This document shows, in pieces, positions 63,408-64,000 of a stretch of 64,000 bases of DNA. How positions within the stretch are numbered: the first letter of the stretch is position 1; each line of letters begins with the position of its first letter. The notes beneath the pieces were generated by a model. The model ran no database searches. It worked only from the letters and a program-made list of their open reading frames with translations, and had not been told where the DNA came from. Made by a program: the position numbers and the translations under genes. Origin of the DNA: Candidatus Hartigia pinicola (lineage in GTDB: Bacteria; Pseudomonadota; Gammaproteobacteria; Enterobacterales; Enterobacteriaceae); the NCBI GenBank assembly GCA_020541205.1, contig CP048208.1:1240001-1304000 (forward strand), in the 5' to 3' direction.

Positions 63408-64000
63408 TGGTAATTAACTGATACAATACTAACAGTTTACATACAAATTAATATGTCATTACATATTTTATTAAAATAATATGATAATATATTTTAAAAC
63501 ATATAAATAGTATTTTGTATAATAAACAGAATTAACGTAACACTTATTAGTAATAAAATTTTTGCTATTACTAAATTAGAAATGTTTAAAACGTTATTTT
63601 TCTCTCTAATTTAGAAATGAAATAAATTTATATCAAGAATATTAAGAATCAATATTTAAATAAATAAATTTTTTATTACTTAAAAACTTAAAATACAGAT
63701 ATTAATAGAAATGCATATATAGTATATTTTATTTTTTTGTATATTCTTAAAATAATTTCTATCATCATGCTTATACAAAATAATTTCTTTACTGATAACA
63801 GTCTTTCACACTTCAAAAAATTATTGCAATTAGAACTAATTGACTCCAAAATATGTTAAATTAGAGGTTTAATAAACTTATTATTAGTGTTAAATAAAAC
63901 ACTAAAATAACAATCGTTCTTATAAATTTAGTAAATCATCAAGAGTATAGATACAGTGCATGGAACTAACATAATTTAGTTATCAAAAATTTAGCTTCAA
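63408..64000. other. Gene-free AT-rich end of the window
   Basis: 600 bp with no recognisable gene or structure. Confidence 0.6.

Overview
The window looks like part of the chromosome of a decaying, AT-rich gammaproteobacterial insect endosymbiont of the order Enterobacterales. Every recognisable protein reads like an E. coli/Yersinia/Serratia orthologue, often with near-identical motif blocks (CRP, flavodoxin I, HslU/HslV, SspA, ZapB, Fpr, TpiA). Recognisable genes cover only about 22 kb of the 64 kb (about 35%). The rest is very AT-rich sequence with no recognisable genes. I see no transposases, prophage genes, rRNAs or CRISPR arrays. This pattern (old pseudogenes eroded beyond recognition, mobile elements already lost, intergenic DNA not yet deleted) resembles published low-density co-obligate symbionts such as some Serratia symbiotica lineages. 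The exact taxon is not determined here.

Layout. 1-23 kb: isolated genes separated by deserts: smrB (+), dacA (-), fldA (+), yheT (+), crp (-). 23.3-30.6 kb: a complete, tightly packed histidine operon hisGDCBHAFI (-), led by a recognisable hisL leader peptide and attenuator. 32.6-37.7 kb: sspA (-), then uvrC-pgsA-tRNA-Cys-tRNA-Leu (+), which keeps the E. coli order minus glyW. 37.7-43.6 kb: the second-longest desert. 43.6-46.3 kb: prfB-lysS (+). 48.2 kb: galE (-). 53.1-59.2 kb: zapB (+) facing hslV-hslU (-) and a short, truncated ftsN (-). 59.8-63.4 kb: fpr (+), yiiR/DUF805 (-), tpiA (+).

How the genes work together. The organism can make histidine from PRPP and ATP in full, probably the most host-relevant trait here. 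It keeps a flavodoxin and its NADPH reductase (fldA, fpr), nucleotide excision repair (uvrC), phosphatidylglycerol synthesis (pgsA), translation factors (prfB, lysS, tRNAs), a ribosome-collision nuclease (smrB), a heat-shock protease (hslVU), and parts of wall growth and division (dacA, zapB, ftsN). Global regulation survives as crp and sspA.

Most notable: (1) a retained his attenuator whose leader peptide has three of its seven histidines changed to tyrosine, each explainable by one C-to-T change; (2) an FtsN of only 123 residues keeping the FtsA-contact, membrane and activator segments but no SPOR domain; (3) a prfB that has lost the programmed +1 frameshift; (4) a well-preserved sigma-32-type promoter before hslVU in a genome that has lost most intergenic signals.
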